This document shows, in pieces, positions 17,072 to 28,290 of a stretch of DNA of 64,000 bases. Each line of letters starts with the position of its first letter. Position 1 is the stretch's first letter. Where the stretch lies: NCBI RefSeq assembly GCF_000620705.1, contig NZ_KK211169.1, positions 285,895 through 349,894 on the forward strand, in the 5' to 3' direction. Below the pieces are notes generated by a model. The model was not told the DNA's origin. It saw only the letters and a program-made list of their open reading frames with translations, and made no database searches. Both the position numbers and the translations under genes were made by a program. This stretch comes from Nocardioides sp. URHA0020 (GTDB taxonomy: Bacteria > Actinomycetota > Actinomycetes > Propionibacteriales > Nocardioidaceae).

Positions 17072-17091
17072 ATAGTTCGCCAGCGAAGTAA
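17072..17091. promoter_or_regulatory. Probable MarR operator overlapping the MFS promoter
   Basis: ATAGTTCGCCAGCGAAGTAA contains TTCGC-CA-GCGAA, a perfect inverted repeat, with partly symmetric flanks. It runs into the TAATGT -10 hexamer of the MFS gene, so a bound MarR protein would block RNA polymerase. Confidence 0.55.
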
Positions 17092-17094
17092 TGT
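17089..17094 (+). promoter_or_regulatory. -10 element of the MFS gene, leaderless
   Basis: TAATGT lies 6 bases before the GTG start at 17101. It overlaps the end of the MarR operator. Confidence 0.5.
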
Positions 17095-17100
17095 GCGCGG

Positions 17101-18342
17101 GTGAGCTCTCGCCTGTCGGCCCTGCGCTACCGGGACTTCCGGTTCCTCGTCGGCGGCACGACGGCAAGCGCGCTCGGCAACGCGATCACCCCGATCGCCC
17201 TCGCCTTCGCCGTGCTCGACCTCGGCGGCTCGGCCTCGGAGCTCGGGCTGGTCGTGGCGGCCTTCGCGCTCGCGGAGGTCGTGACGGCGCTCTTCGGCGG
17301 CGTCCTGGGTGACCGGCTCCCGCGCAAGCTGATGATGGAGGGCTCGGCCGCCGGCAGCGCCGTCACGCAGCTCGTGATCGCGACCTCCCTGGTCGCCGGC
17401 TTCGCGACCATCCCGATGCTCGGCGTGGTGGGCGCGCTCAACGGCTGCCTGGCGGCGCTCAGCCAGCCGTCGTCGCGGGCGATGACGCGGCTGACGGTGC
17501 CGCCGGAGGAGCTCGCTTCCGCCGTGTCGATCCGGCCGCTGCTGCAGACCAGCGCCTCCACCGTCGGCTACACGCTCGGCGGCGTGCTGGTCGCGGTCGT
17601 CGGGTCCGGTTGGGCGATCGGCGTCGACGCGCTGACCTTCGCGATCGCGGCGTGCTGCTACTCCCGGATGCGCGTCGAGCAGACGCTGCCGACCGGGCCG
17701 CGCACCTCCATCCTCGCCGACCTCGGCGACGGCGCTCGCGAGGTCCTCGCGCACGCGTGGCTCTGGCTCCTGATCGGGCAGGCGATGCTCTACCACCTGT
17801 TCTACGGTGGGGCGCAGACCGTCCTGGGCCCGATCCTGATCGGCGGTGAGATCGGCCGGTCCGCGTGGGGCCTCGCGCTCGGGACGCTGATGGCGGGCTT
17901 CGTCGTGGGTGGGCTGCTCTGCCTGCGCTGGCGCCCGCGCCGCGGTCTGCTGATCGGCACCGTGCTGCTGAGCCTCACTGCGCTCTTCCCGCTGGCGATG
18001 GCGCTGTCGGACCACCTGTGGGTGATCCTCGTCGGGGCGTTCCTGCACGGCTTCGGGCTGCAGGTCTTCGACGTCTTCTGGGACCTCTCGATCCAGCAGA
18101 ACGTCGCGCCGGACAAGCTGGCGCGGGTCTACTCCTTCGACATCGTGGGCTCCTTCGTGGCCCGGCCGGTCGGGCTGGCGCTCACCGGGCCGATCGCGCT
18201 GGCGGTCGGCTTCCGCGAGTGGATGCTGGTGGTCGGCTGCATCATGGGCGCCTCCGCGCTGCTGGCCCTGACCTCCTCGGAGGTGCGCCACCTCACCCGC
18301 GACCCGGTCGGCTCCGCGGCGACCGATCGTGTCCCTGCCTGA
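17101..18342 (+). CDS. MFS exporter (413 aa)
   Basis: A 413-residue major facilitator with about twelve membrane segments. It opens with the LRYRDFRFLVGG motif common in MFS_3 exporters (EntS/MefA group) and has the loop motif GDRLPRKLMM between helices 2 and 3. It probably exports a drug or metabolite across the inner membrane. The divergent MarR gene and shared operator suggest induction by the exported compound. Confidence 0.87.
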   Translation: MSSRLSALRYRDFRFLVGGTTASALGNAITPIALAFAVLDLGGSASELGLVVAAFALAEVVTALFGGVLGDRLPRKLMMEGSAAGSAVTQLVIATSLVAGFATIPMLGVVGALNGCLAALSQPSSRAMTRLTVPPEELASAVSIRPLLQTSASTVGYTLGGVLVAVVGSGWAIGVDALTFAIAACCYSRMRVEQTLPTGPRTSILADLGDGAREVLAHAWLWLLIGQAMLYHLFYGGAQTVLGPILIGGEIGRSAWGLALGTLMAGFVVGGLLCLRWRPRRGLLIGTVLLSLTALFPLAMALSDHLWVILVGAFLHGFGLQVFDVFWDLSIQQNVAPDKLARVYSFDIVGSFVARPVGLALTGPIALAVGFREWMLVVGCIMGASALLALTSSEVRHLTRDPVGSAATDRVPA

Positions 18343-18395
18343 GGCGACCTCGGCGTACGGCGCCGGCCACCGCGGTCGTGCGGCTCCGCCGATGA

Positions 18396-19042
18396 TCAGA
18401 CCGGCAGGCCGCGACCGCGCAGCTCGCGGCGCAGGGCGTCGGCGCCGATGAAGACGACGGCGTGCATGCCGAGCGCGGCCGCCGCGTCGACGTTGGCCTG
18501 CCGGTCGTCGACGAAGACCAGCCGGTCCAGCGCGAGCCCGCTGCGCTCGGCGACGAGCTCGTAGGCGCGTGGGTCCGGCTTCGCCGCGCCGACCTCGCCG
18601 GAGACCACCACGTCGTCGAAGAGCGCGAGGAAGTCGAAGCGGGCCGGGGCGTGGGGATAGAGCTCGGCCGACCAGTTGGTGAGCCCCAGCAGCGGTACGC
18701 CGCGGGCGTGCAGCTCGGCGACGAGCTCGGGCATGCCCGGCACCGGCCCGAGCAAGGAGGCCGCGAAGTGGGCGCGGTAGGCCAGCGCGTGCTCGAGCCA
18801 GTGCGGGTGCGAGCGGCGTACGGCGTCCTCCGCGTCGGCCCAGGAGTCCCCGGAGTCGGGGCCGTGGTTCCACGCCATGAAGTCGAAGTCGTCGGCGTCC
18901 AGGAAGCGGCGCGCCTCGTCGGCGCCGACCCCCGCAGCGATGGCGTGCGCGGGGTCCCAGTCGATCAGGACGTTCCCGAAATCGAACACGACCCCGGACG
19001 GTGCGTCCGGGGCCGTGTCCTGGTGATCGGGGTGAGCTGCGC

Positions 19043-19046
<4 letters not shown>
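18396..19046 (-). CDS. HAD family hydrolase, YihX-like
   Basis: A 216-residue HAD phosphatase. Motif I is FDFGNVLIDWD, where the second Asp is replaced by Gly as in the YihX (sugar-1-phosphatase) group. Motif II is LGLTNWS, the motif III Lys lies in GAAKPDPRAY, and motif IV is VFVDDRQAN. The GTG start at 19046 overlaps the gltA stop by 4 bases (GTGA), so it is co-translated with citrate synthase. Substrate unknown. Confidence 0.88.
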
Positions 19047-20332
<1,286 letters not shown>

Positions 20333-20403
20333 CCTCTCAACTTAGTCGGCGCCGTGGAGCCGTGCGAACCCGGTCTCCGTTGATGGACCCCGCGCCTGTC
20401 AAT

Positions 20404-20433
20404 TCGACACGGTCAGCGACCCGCCCGTACTCT
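20404..20433 (+). promoter_or_regulatory. Candidate rplM-rpsI promoter
   Basis: TCGACA (20404-20409) and TACTCT (20428-20433) are separated by 18 bases and resemble -35 and -10 hexamers. A leader of about 150 bases follows before the rplM start. It could carry L13-type feedback control, but I recognise no specific leader fold. Within 20333-20592 I see no gene. Confidence 0.45.
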
Positions 20434-20592
20434 TGCTAGTCGCGCCTTCTGCCGCGTCGGGACACCTGCCACGGAGTCCCGGTGCAGACCCGGACGAGTT
20501 CGAGCCGGGCAGAGTTCGTCAGAGGGCGCCGAAGCACCAACACCCGTGCGGCACAGGGTCGCGCGGGACCTACGAACGAAGGAAGTTCCTCC

Positions 20593-21036
20593 GTGCGCAC
20601 GTACGCCCCCAAGGCCGGCGACATCACGCGAGAGTGGCTCGTCATCGACGCCACCGACGTGGTCCTCGGCCGCCTCGCTGCTCAGACCGCCAATCTCCTG
20701 CGCGGCAAGCACAAGGCGATCTTCGCCCCCAACGCTGACACCGGTGACTTCGTCATCATCATCAACGCTGAGAAGGTCGCGCTGTCCGGCGACAAGAAGG
20801 TCACCAAGATGGCCTACCGCCACTCCGGCTACCCGGGTGGTCTGTCTGCCACTCCGATCGGTGAGGTCCTCGAGAAGGACGCCCGCAAGGCCATCGAGAA
20901 GGCCGTGTGGGGAATGCTGCCGAAGAACAAGCTCGGCCGCCAGGTCCTCAAGAAGCTGAAGGTCTACTCGGGTCCCAACCACCCGCACCAGGCCCAGCAG
21001 GCCACTCCGTACGAGATCAAGCAGATCTCCCAGTAA
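20593..21036 (+). CDS. rplM: 50S ribosomal protein L13
   Basis: A 147-residue L13, the usual length, with [24 protein letters not shown] and the C-terminal [12 protein letters not shown]. It binds 23S rRNA early in large-subunit assembly. The GTG at 20593 is chosen because GAAGGAAG ends 7 bases before it. The frame is open further upstream, but that part lacks L13 similarity. It is followed by rpsI, the near-universal pairing. Confidence 0.97.
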   Translation: MRTYAPKAGDITREWLVIDATDVVLGRLAAQTANLLRGKHKAIFAPNADTGDFVIIINAEKVALSGDKKVTKMAYRHSGYPGGLSATPIGEVLEKDARKAIEKAVWGMLPKNKLGRQVLKKLKVYSGPNHPHQAQQATPYEIKQISQ

Positions 21037-21073
21037 TCGTCTTTTCGTCGAGAAAGTCTGAGTGAGGAACATC

Positions 21074-21571
21074 GTGGCTGACACCACCGAGGTCGAAGAG
21101 ACCTACGAGGCCGACGAGCAGGGCATCGCCTACAGCTCCGAGAGCGCCCCGTCCGCTGACACCCCCGCCCGTCCGGCGACCATCGCTCCTGCTGCGGCCA
21201 CCGGCCGTCGCAAGGAGGCCGTCGCCCGCGTCCGCATCGTCCCCGGCACCGGCCAGTGGACGGTCAACGGCCGGACGCTGGACTCCTACTTCCCCAACAA
21301 GCTGCACCAGCAGGTCGTGAACGAGCCGTTCGCCAACCTGCAGCTCGAGGGGCGCTTCGACGTCATCGCCCGCATCCACGGCGGTGGCATCACCGGTCAG
21401 GCCGGCGCGCTGCGTCTCGGCGTGGCCCGGTGCCTGAACGCGATCGACACCGAGACCAACCGCCCCTCGCTCAAGAAGGCCGGGCTGCTCACGCGTGACG
21501 CCCGCGTCATCGAGCGCAAGAAGGCCGGTCTCAAGAAGGCCCGCAAGGCGCCTCAGTACAGCAAGCGCTGA
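21074..21571 (+). CDS. rpsI: 30S ribosomal protein S9
   Basis: A 165-residue S9. The first 45 residues are an acidic, low-complexity extension typical of actinobacteria. The S9 core begins at [13 protein letters not shown] and ends in QYSKR, whose Lys-Arg tail reaches the P-site tRNA. The GTG at 21074 is preferred over the GTG at 21062, because the latter would overlap the ribosome site AGTGAGGAAC. Confidence 0.97.
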   Translation: MADTTEVEETYEADEQGIAYSSESAPSADTPARPATIAPAAATGRRKEAVARVRIVPGTGQWTVNGRTLDSYFPNKLHQQVVNEPFANLQLEGRFDVIARIHGGGITGQAGALRLGVARCLNAIDTETNRPSLKKAGLLTRDARVIERKKAGLKKARKAPQYSKR

Positions 21572-21581
21572 CGTACTGCGC

Positions 21582-22928
21582 ATGCCGCGTATCTTCGGCA
21601 CGGACGGGGTCCGGGGCCTGGCCAACGGTCATCTGACCGCTGAGCTGGCCCTGGACCTTTCCGTTGCTGCTGCCCGGGTCCTGGCCGACCGCGGCGAGTT
21701 CGAGGGCCACCGCCCTCGTGCCGTCGTCGGCCGGGACACCCGCATCTCGGGACAGTTCCTCGAGCACGCTGTCGTGGCCGGCCTGGCCTCGGCCGGGGTC
21801 GACGTGCTGCTGCTGGAGGTGCTGCCGACCCCCGGGGTCGCGTTCATGACCCAGGCGCTCGACGCCGACCTCGGTGTCGTCATCAGCGCCTCGCACAACC
21901 CGATGCCCGACAACGGCATCAAGTTCCTCGCCCGCGGCGGGCTCAAGCTCGACGACGCCGTCGAGCGCGACATCGAGAAGCACCTCGACGAGCCGTGGGA
22001 GCGCCCCCTCGGGGGCGCGGTCGGCCGCGTGACGCCGTACGCGACCGCGGTGCAGGAGTACGTCGACCACCTCGTCGGCACCCTCGCCCGGCCGCTCGCC
22101 GGCATCAAGGTGGTGCTCGACTGCGCCCACGGTGCGGCGTACGACGCCGGTCCGCAGGCCCTGCGTGCCGCCGGCGCCGAGGTGATCGCGATCTGCGCCG
22201 ACCCCGACGGCCTCAACATCAACGACGGCTGCGGCTCGACCCACCTCGGCCCGCTGCGCGCGGCCGTGGTCGAGCACGGCGCCGACGCCGGGTTCGCCCT
22301 CGACGGCGACGCCGACCGCTGCCTGGCCGTGGACCACACCGGCGCCGACGTCGACGGTGACCAGATCATGGCGATCCTCGCGGTCGGCATGTCGGAGTCC
22401 GGCCACCTCCCGAAGAACACCGTCGTCGCGACGGTGATGAGCAACCTCGGCTTCGTGCAGGCGATGCGCGCGGCCGGCATCGGCGTGCGCCAGACCAAGG
22501 TCGGCGACCGCTACGTCCTCGAGGCGATGCGGGTCTCCGGCTACGGGCTCGGCGGCGAGCAGTCCGGCCACGTGATCATGAGCGAGTACGCCACCACCGG
22601 CGACGGCACCCTGACCGCGCTGCACGTGCTGGAGCGGATGGCCGTCAGCGGTCAGACGCTGCAGTCGTTGGCGGCGGTCATGACCCGGCTGCCGCAGGTG
22701 CTGATCAACGTGCCCGACGTGGACAAGCGCCGTGCCAACGACGACCCCGTCGTCGCGGCCGCCGTCGCCGAGGAGGAGGCCGCGCTCGGTGACTCCGGCC
22801 GGGTGCTGCTGCGCCCCTCCGGCACCGAGGACCTGGTCCGGGTGATGGTCGAGGCGACGACTGCCGACGACGCCCGCGCGGTGGCCGAGCGGCTCGCCGA
22901 CGTCGTCAAGCGCCAGCTCAGCCTCTGA
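21582..22928 (+). CDS. glmM: Phosphoglucosamine mutase
   Basis: A 448-residue mutase converting glucosamine-6-phosphate to glucosamine-1-phosphate, the step between GlmS and GlmU in UDP-GlcNAc synthesis. The phosphoserine loop is ISASHNP (Ser104), the metal loop is DGDADRC, the sugar loop is GGEQSGH and the phosphate loop is [11 protein letters not shown]. It lies 10 bases after rpsI in the order conserved across actinobacteria. All three glm genes for this pathway occur in the window. Confidence 0.96.
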   Translation: MPRIFGTDGVRGLANGHLTAELALDLSVAAARVLADRGEFEGHRPRAVVGRDTRISGQFLEHAVVAGLASAGVDVLLLEVLPTPGVAFMTQALDADLGVVISASHNPMPDNGIKFLARGGLKLDDAVERDIEKHLDEPWERPLGGAVGRVTPYATAVQEYVDHLVGTLARPLAGIKVVLDCAHGAAYDAGPQALRAAGAEVIAICADPDGLNINDGCGSTHLGPLRAAVVEHGADAGFALDGDADRCLAVDHTGADVDGDQIMAILAVGMSESGHLPKNTVVATVMSNLGFVQAMRAAGIGVRQTKVGDRYVLEAMRVSGYGLGGEQSGHVIMSEYATTGDGTLTALHVLERMAVSGQTLQSLAAVMTRLPQVLINVPDVDKRRANDDPVVAAAVAEEEAALGDSGRVLLRPSGTEDLVRVMVEATTADDARAVAERLADVVKRQLSL

Positions 22929-22994
22929 TCCACAGCTCGGGCCGCATCGTCGCGGTGCGGGTGCCTCGCGCCTGATCGTGGGTAGGACCCGGCT

Positions 22995-23588
22995 ATGACC
23001 CGAGTCCGCGTCGCGCTGCTGATGGGCACCGTCGCGGTCCTGGCCGTGCTGGCGACCGCGGCGCTGGCGGTCACGACGTACGTCGCCGACGACCGCGCGC
23101 CCGCCGCGCCCGCCGCGCGTCCGCTCGTGGTGAGGGATCCCGCGACCGGCGCCCGGTTCGAGGTGCCGGGACGGCTCTGGGAGGTGCGCGGGGAGCGCAG
23201 CCGCATCTACCTCGCCGACGACAGCGGCCGCCCGACGGCGGTCGTGACCGGGCCGGCCGTCTACCGCGACGGCTACTGCGAGGAGCAGCCCGGCGACTCC
23301 AACCGCGGCTTCGCGGGCTTCACCGACGGGTCGTTCGACGCCTGGCGGGCGAGCCTGGGCGGCTCGGGGGAGGCTCACCGGGGCCGGATCGACCTGGCGG
23401 ACGGCTCGGCGGCGTCGTTGCGCTGGGTGCTGGCGCCCGGTGGGACCGGGCCGTGCGCAGCGGCCCGGGTCGAGCTCGCGATGGTGAGCGCGGGCGACGT
23501 GCGGGTGGTGCTGGTCGCGGACGCGGGGGAGGGCGACACGCTCGCGCACGCCGACATCGTGCGGGTCCTGAGCAGCCTGAGGCGCTAG
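22995..23588 (+). CDS. Membrane-anchored protein of unknown function (197 aa)
   Basis: A 197-residue protein with one N-terminal hydrophobic helix ([24 protein letters not shown]) followed by an extracytoplasmic domain of about 165 residues. There is no lipobox Cys, so it is anchored or secreted. I do not recognise the domain. TAGGAC lies 6 bases before the ATG, consistent with a leaderless mRNA. The stop codon overlaps the coaA stop on the opposite strand (CTAG). Confidence 0.75.
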   Translation: MTRVRVALLMGTVAVLAVLATAALAVTTYVADDRAPAAPAARPLVVRDPATGARFEVPGRLWEVRGERSRIYLADDSGRPTAVVTGPAVYRDGYCEEQPGDSNRGFAGFTDGSFDAWRASLGGSGEAHRGRIDLADGSAASLRWVLAPGGTGPCAAARVELAMVSAGDVRVVLVADAGEGDTLAHADIVRVLSSLRR

Positions 23589-24565
23589 AGCTTGCGGAGT
23601 CGGACGTAGCGCACCGAGTGGTCACGGTCCTTGCGCAGCACCAGCGTCGCGCGCGAGCGGGTGGGAAGCACGTTCTGCGAGAGGTTGGGGCCGTTGATGG
23701 AGTCCCAGATCCGGGTCGCCTCGGCGATCGCCTCCTCGCGCGAGAGGGCGCCGTACTTCGCGAAGTAGGAGCCCGGGTCGCGGAACGCCGTCTCCCGCAG
23801 GCGCTGGAACCGCTCGACGTACCAGTCCTTGATGTGCGAGGTGCCGGCGTCGACGTACACCGAGAAGTCGAAGAAGTCGCTCAGCGTCAGCCCGCTGCGG
23901 CCGTCCTCGCGCACCCGCGCGGGCTGCAGGACGTTGAGGCCCTCGATGATCACGATGTCGGGCCGCTTGACGACCACCTTCTCGCCGGGGAGCACGTCGT
24001 AGGTCAGGTGGGAGTAGACGGGCGCCTCGACCTCGTCCTTGCCCGACTTGATGTCGACGACGAAGCGCATCAGCGCGCGGCGGTCGTAGGACTCCGGGAA
24101 GCCCTTGCGCTGCAGGAGCCCGCGGCGCTCGAGCTCGGCGTTGGGGTAGAGGAAGCCGTCGGTGGTGACCAGGGCGACGTTGGGGTGCTCGGGCCAGTGG
24201 GCGAGCATCTGCTGGAGCACGCGGGCCGTGGTCGACTTGCCGACCGCCACCGACCCGGCCAGGCCGATCACGAACGGCGTCCGGGTCGGCTGCACCTGGT
24301 GGAGGAACTCCTCCTGGTGCCGGTACAGCCCGCCCGCTGCCTCGACGTACAGGCTGAGCAGGCGGGAGAGCGGGAGGTAGATCTGCTGGACCTCCTCGAG
24401 GTCCAGCTGGTCGCCGAGACCGCGCAGCCGGCGGATCTCCTCGGCGCTGAGCGGGTTCTCCACCTCGGCGGCCAGCGCGGCCCAGGCGGACCGGTCGAGC
24501 TCGATGTAGGGCGACGACTCCCGGGTCGACTCGTCGGACACGCCCGAGCCGCCGTGGGAAGACAT
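23585..24565 (-). CDS. coaA: Pantothenate kinase, type I
   Basis: A 326-residue CoaA of the P-loop kinase family, catalysing the first step of coenzyme A synthesis. Walker A is [11 protein letters not shown], and [16 protein letters not shown] and [10 protein letters not shown] follow in the expected order. The type I enzyme is usually inhibited by CoA. It lies convergent to the membrane protein and divergent from glmS. In mycobacteria coaA lies elsewhere, so this is a lineage-specific place in an otherwise conserved block. Confidence 0.96.
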   Translation of the reverse strand: MSSHGGSGVSDESTRESSPYIELDRSAWAALAAEVENPLSAEEIRRLRGLGDQLDLEEVQQIYLPLSRLLSLYVEAAGGLYRHQEEFLHQVQPTRTPFVIGLAGSVAVGKSTTARVLQQMLAHWPEHPNVALVTTDGFLYPNAELERRGLLQRKGFPESYDRRALMRFVVDIKSGKDEVEAPVYSHLTYDVLPGEKVVVKRPDIVIIEGLNVLQPARVREDGRSGLTLSDFFDFSVYVDAGTSHIKDWYVERFQRLRETAFRDPGSYFAKYGALSREEAIAEATRIWDSINGPNLSQNVLPTRSRATLVLRKDRDHSVRYVRLRKL

Positions 24566-24617
24566 GCGCCAGATTGTTGCAGCCGGTGCGGGCGGGCGGT
24601 CGGGCGGTGCCGGTCGA

Positions 24618-24623
24618 TACAGT
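24618..24623 (+). promoter_or_regulatory. -10 element of glmS, leaderless
   Basis: TACAGT lies 7 bases before the glmS ATG at 24631. No ribosome site precedes the gene. The region is too short for a glmS ribozyme. Confidence 0.55.
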
Positions 24624-24630
24624 GACCCCC

Positions 24631-26475
24631 ATGTGCGGGATCGTGGGGTATGTCGGGGAGAAGCAGGCCCAAGATGTCGTCATCGCAGGGCTGCGACGGC
24701 TGGAGTACCGCGGCTACGACTCCGCCGGGGTCGCGCTGGTCGCCGGCGGCGTGATCGCCTCGGACAAGCGGGCCGGCAAGCTGGCCAACCTCGAGAAGGC
24801 GATCGCCGACCACCCCCTGCCCGGCTCGACGATCGGCATCGGGCACACCCGCTGGGCCACGCACGGTGCCCCGACCGACGCCAACGCGCACCCGCACAGC
24901 GGCGGCGTACGCCGGGTCGCGGTCGTGCACAACGGCATCATCGAGAACTTCGCCGAGCTCCGCGGCGAGCTGGAGGCGGCCGACCACGTGCTGCTGTCCG
25001 AGACCGACACCGAGGTCGCCGCCCAGCTGCTCGAGCTGCTGGTGCTGTCGGGACTCGACCTGACCGCGGCCATGCTGCAGCTGGTCGCGCGGCTCGAGGG
25101 CGCCTTCACCCTCGTCGCGGTCGACGCGCACGACCGCTCCCGCGTGGTGGCGGCGCGACGCAACTCGCCACTGGTCGTCGGGATCGGCGAGGGCGAGAAC
25201 TTCCTCGGCTCCGACGTCTCCGCCTTCATCGAGCACACCCGCGAGGCGATGGAGCTCGGCCAGGACCAGGTCGTGACGATCACCCGCGACGGCGTCGAGG
25301 TGCTGAACTTCGACGGCACCCCGGCCGAGGGCCGCCGCTACCACGTCGACTGGGACCTGTCGGCCGCCGAGAAGGACGGCCACGACTGGTTCATGCGCAA
25401 GGAGATCCACGAGCAGCCGCGGGCCGTGGCCGACTCGCTGCTGGGCCGTCGTACGCCGGAGGGGCACCTGCACCTCGACGAGATGCGCCTGTCCGACCAG
25501 GAGCTCCGCGACGTCGACAAGGTCATCATCATCGCGTGCGGCACGTCCTTCTACGCGGGCATGGTCGCGAAGTACGCGATCGAGCACTGGACGCGGGTGC
25601 CGGTCGAGGTCGAGCTGGCCTCGGAGTTCCGCTACCGCGACCCGATCCTCGACTACTCCACGCTGGTCGTCGCGATCAGCCAGTCCGGCGAGACCGCCGA
25701 CACCCTGCAGGCCATCCGGCACGCACGCACCCAGCGTTCGAAGGTGCTCGCGATCTGCAACACCAACGGCTCGACGATCCCGCGGGAGTCCGACGCCGTC
25801 ATCTACACGCACGCGGGCCCCGAGATCGGGGTCGCGTCGACCAAGGGCTTCCTGACCCAGCTGGTGGCCTGCTACCTGCTGGCGCTCTACCTGGCGCAGG
25901 TCAAGGGCACGCGGTACGGCGACGAGATCGACCAGGTCATGCAGCAGCTGGAGGCGATCCCGGAGCAGGTGCAGCGGGTCCTCGACGACGCCGCCCAGGT
26001 CTACGACATGGCCGCCGACCACGTCGGCACCCGGTCGGTGCTCTTCCTGGGCCGGCACGCCGGCTACCCGGTCGCGCTCGAGGGGGCGCTGAAGCTCAAG
26101 GAGCTGGCCTACATCCACGCCGAGGGCTTCGCCGCCGGTGAGCTGAAGCACGGCCCGATCGCGCTGATCGAGGAGGGGCTGCCGGTGCTGTGCGTCGTGC
26201 CCCCGGCCGGTCGGGACCAGCTGCGCGACAAGATGGTCAGCGGCATCCAGGAGGTGCGGGCGCGCGGCGCTCGCACGATCTGCCTGGTCGAGGACGGCGA
26301 TGACGCGATCACGCCGTACGCCGACGTGATCATCCGGCTGCCCAAGGTGCCGGTGCTGCTGCAGCCGCTGGTGGCCGTCGTGCCCCTCCAGCTCTTCGCC
26401 TGCGAGCTCGCGACCCTGATGGGCCACGACGTCGACCAGCCGCGCAACCTGGCCAAGTCCGTCACGGTCGAGTGA
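24631..26475 (+). CDS. glmS: Glutamine-fructose-6-phosphate aminotransferase
   Basis: A 614-residue GlmS, the first step to amino sugars: fructose-6-P plus glutamine gives glucosamine-6-P. Cys2 of MCGIVGYVG is the N-terminal glutaminase nucleophile, so the ATG at 24631 is required. Two SIS domains (about 290-430 and 460-600) follow, with [16 protein letters not shown] and the C-terminal LAKSVTVE. It leads a run of same-strand genes (acpS, nnr, alr and on). Confidence 0.97.
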   Translation: MCGIVGYVGEKQAQDVVIAGLRRLEYRGYDSAGVALVAGGVIASDKRAGKLANLEKAIADHPLPGSTIGIGHTRWATHGAPTDANAHPHSGGVRRVAVVHNGIIENFAELRGELEAADHVLLSETDTEVAAQLLELLVLSGLDLTAAMLQLVARLEGAFTLVAVDAHDRSRVVAARRNSPLVVGIGEGENFLGSDVSAFIEHTREAMELGQDQVVTITRDGVEVLNFDGTPAEGRRYHVDWDLSAAEKDGHDWFMRKEIHEQPRAVADSLLGRRTPEGHLHLDEMRLSDQELRDVDKVIIIACGTSFYAGMVAKYAIEHWTRVPVEVELASEFRYRDPILDYSTLVVAISQSGETADTLQAIRHARTQRSKVLAICNTNGSTIPRESDAVIYTHAGPEIGVASTKGFLTQLVACYLLALYLAQVKGTRYGDEIDQVMQQLEAIPEQVQRVLDDAAQVYDMAADHVGTRSVLFLGRHAGYPVALEGALKLKELAYIHAEGFAAGELKHGPIALIEEGLPVLCVVPPAGRDQLRDKMVSGIQEVRARGARTICLVEDGDDAITPYADVIIRLPKVPVLLQPLVAVVPLQLFACELATLMGHDVDQPRNLAKSVTVE

Positions 26476-26482
26476 TCGCCCG

Positions 26483-26833
26483 GTGATCGTCGGGGTGGGG
26501 ATCGATGTCGTCGACATCGAGCGCTTCGGGGAGTCGCTGACGCGCACGCCCGGCCTGTCCGCCCGGCTCTTCACGCCGTCGGAGGCGTCTCGACCGCTGG
26601 CCTCGCTGGCCGCGCGGTTCGCCGCCAAGGAGGCGGTGGCCAAGGCGCTCGGCGCCCCCGTGGGACTGCACTGGCACGACGCCGAGATCGTGTCGGAGTC
26701 CTCGGGCCGCCCGCTCCTCGAGCTGCGGGGCTCGGTGCTCGCCCGTGCCGACGAGCTCGGGGTCGCCTCCGTGCACGTCTCGCTCTCCCACGACGCCGGC
26801 ATCGCCTCGGCGGTCGTGGTGCTGGAGTCCTGA
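26483..26833 (+). CDS. acpS: Holo-[acyl-carrier-protein] synthase
   Basis: A 116-residue AcpS that transfers 4'-phosphopantetheine from CoA to acyl carrier proteins. The metal-binding motifs are [12 protein letters not shown] and [13 protein letters not shown], and the C-terminus has HVSLSHDAG. The GTG start lies 7 bases after glmS. The order glmS-acpS-nnr is common in actinobacteria. Confidence 0.94.
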   Translation: MIVGVGIDVVDIERFGESLTRTPGLSARLFTPSEASRPLASLAARFAAKEAVAKALGAPVGLHWHDAEIVSESSGRPLLELRGSVLARADELGVASVHVSLSHDAGIASAVVVLES

Positions 26834-26860
26834 GGCCCTCTGCCGCGCTGGCCGGCCCGC

Positions 26861-26866
26861 TAGCGT
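26861..26866 (+). promoter_or_regulatory. Candidate -10 element of the nnr gene, leaderless
   Basis: TAGCGT lies 7 bases before the ATG at 26874, giving a possible internal promoter in the glmS-to-tsaE run. Confidence 0.4.
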
Positions 26867-26873
26867 GGGCGGC

Positions 26874-28274
26874 ATGAGGCGTGCGCACACGGTGGAGCAG
26901 GTGCGGGCGGCCGAGCGGCACCTGATGGGTCGGCTGCCCGACGGAGCCCTGATGCAGCGCGCCGCTGCCGGGCTGGCGTACGCCGTGATCGACCTGCTCG
27001 GCTCGGCGTACGGACGGCGGGTGCTGCTGCTGGTCGGCTCGGGGGACAACGGCGGTGACGCGTTGTACGCCGGCGCCCTGCTCGCGCGGCGCGGCGCCCA
27101 GGTGGAGGCGTGGCTGCTGTCCGACCACGCCCACGAGGCCGGGACGGCGGCCCTGCGGGCGGCGGGTGGCCGGGTCGTCCGCCTCCCGCATGTCTCTGCG
27201 CATGCAGGAGGCGGACGACCCGAGGTGGTGGTGGACGGGATCGTCGGGATCGGGGGCCGAGCCGGGCTGCGGGCCGAGGCGCAGGAGGCCCTGGCGCTGG
27301 TCCGGGGGATCCCGGTGGTCGCCGTCGACGTCCCGAGCGGGGTCGACGTCGACACCGGCGAGCTCGACGGTCCGCACGTGAGCGCGGACGTCACGGTCAC
27401 CTTCGGCACCCACAAGGTCGCGCACCTCGTCGACCCGGCGGCGGCCGCGTGCGGCGTCGTCCACCTCGTCGATCTCGGCCTGGGGCTGCCGGACCCGGTC
27501 GTCGAGGCGCTCCAGCCCGCCGACGTGGCCGCGCTGGTGCCGCGACCGGCGCCCGACGCGCAGAAGTACAGCCGCGGGGTCGTCGGCATCCGGGCGGGCA
27601 GCGCGCAGTACCCCGGGGCGGCGCTGCTCAGCGTCGCCGGCGCGGCCAGCGGCCTCGTCGGGATGGTGCGGTACGTCGGGCCGGAGTCCGTCGCCGACAC
27701 GATCCGCGTGGTCCACCCCGAGGTGGTCGGCGACGGGCGGGTGCAGGCCTGGGTCGTCGGCTCCGGCGGTGGCGACCGGGCGGCCGCCGAGCTCGCCACG
27801 GCCGTCGAGGACGGGGTGCCGCTCGTGGTCGACGCGGATGCGCTCGCCCACGTCGAGGGCCGGCTCCCCACCTCGACGGTGCTCACCCCGCACGCCGGCG
27901 AGCTGGCGGCGATGCTCGGGGTGGACCGCACGACGATCGAGGCCCGGCCGCTCGAGCACGCCCGCCACGCGGCCACGACGTACGGCGCCGTCGTGCTGCT
28001 CAAGGGCCGCCACACCCTGGTCGCCCACCCCGACGGACGGGTCCGCGTCACGACGACCGGCACGCCGTGGCTCGCGACCGCCGGGGCCGGCGACGTGCTG
28101 GGCGGCCTCATCGGCGCGCTCCTGGCCGCCGGGCTCACGGCGTACGACGCCGCCTCGGTCGGCTCCTGGCTCCACGGGGCCGCCGCGACCCTCGCCGGGC
28201 GGGGTGGCCCGCTGGTCGCGAGCCAGGTCGCGGCGTCCATCCCGGCAGCCGTCCGGGGACTGCCGCGGGCGTGA
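26874..28274 (+). CDS. nnr: Bifunctional NAD(P)H-hydrate epimerase/dehydratase
   Basis: A 466-residue fusion that repairs damaged NAD(P)H hydrates. The N-terminal YjeF_N epimerase domain (about 1-215) has GSGDNGGDALYAG and VVAVDVPSGVDVDTG. The C-terminal ADP/ATP-dependent dehydratase domain (about 225-466) has TPHAGELAAMLG and TPWLATAGAGDVLGG. Fusion is the usual bacterial form. It lies between acpS and alr. Confidence 0.93.
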   Translation: MRRAHTVEQVRAAERHLMGRLPDGALMQRAAAGLAYAVIDLLGSAYGRRVLLLVGSGDNGGDALYAGALLARRGAQVEAWLLSDHAHEAGTAALRAAGGRVVRLPHVSAHAGGGRPEVVVDGIVGIGGRAGLRAEAQEALALVRGIPVVAVDVPSGVDVDTGELDGPHVSADVTVTFGTHKVAHLVDPAAAACGVVHLVDLGLGLPDPVVEALQPADVAALVPRPAPDAQKYSRGVVGIRAGSAQYPGAALLSVAGAASGLVGMVRYVGPESVADTIRVVHPEVVGDGRVQAWVVGSGGGDRAAAELATAVEDGVPLVVDADALAHVEGRLPTSTVLTPHAGELAAMLGVDRTTIEARPLEHARHAATTYGAVVLLKGRHTLVAHPDGRVRVTTTGTPWLATAGAGDVLGGLIGALLAAGLTAYDAASVGSWLHGAAATLAGRGGPLVASQVAASIPAAVRGLPRA

Positions 28275-28290
28275 TGGGACAATCGGGTCC

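Noticed and set aside
24566..24630. glmS ribozyme
   Set aside because: The gap is 65 bases, shorter than the ribozyme, and the -10 hexamer 7 bases from the ATG points to a leaderless mRNA. The ribozyme is known mainly from Firmicutes.
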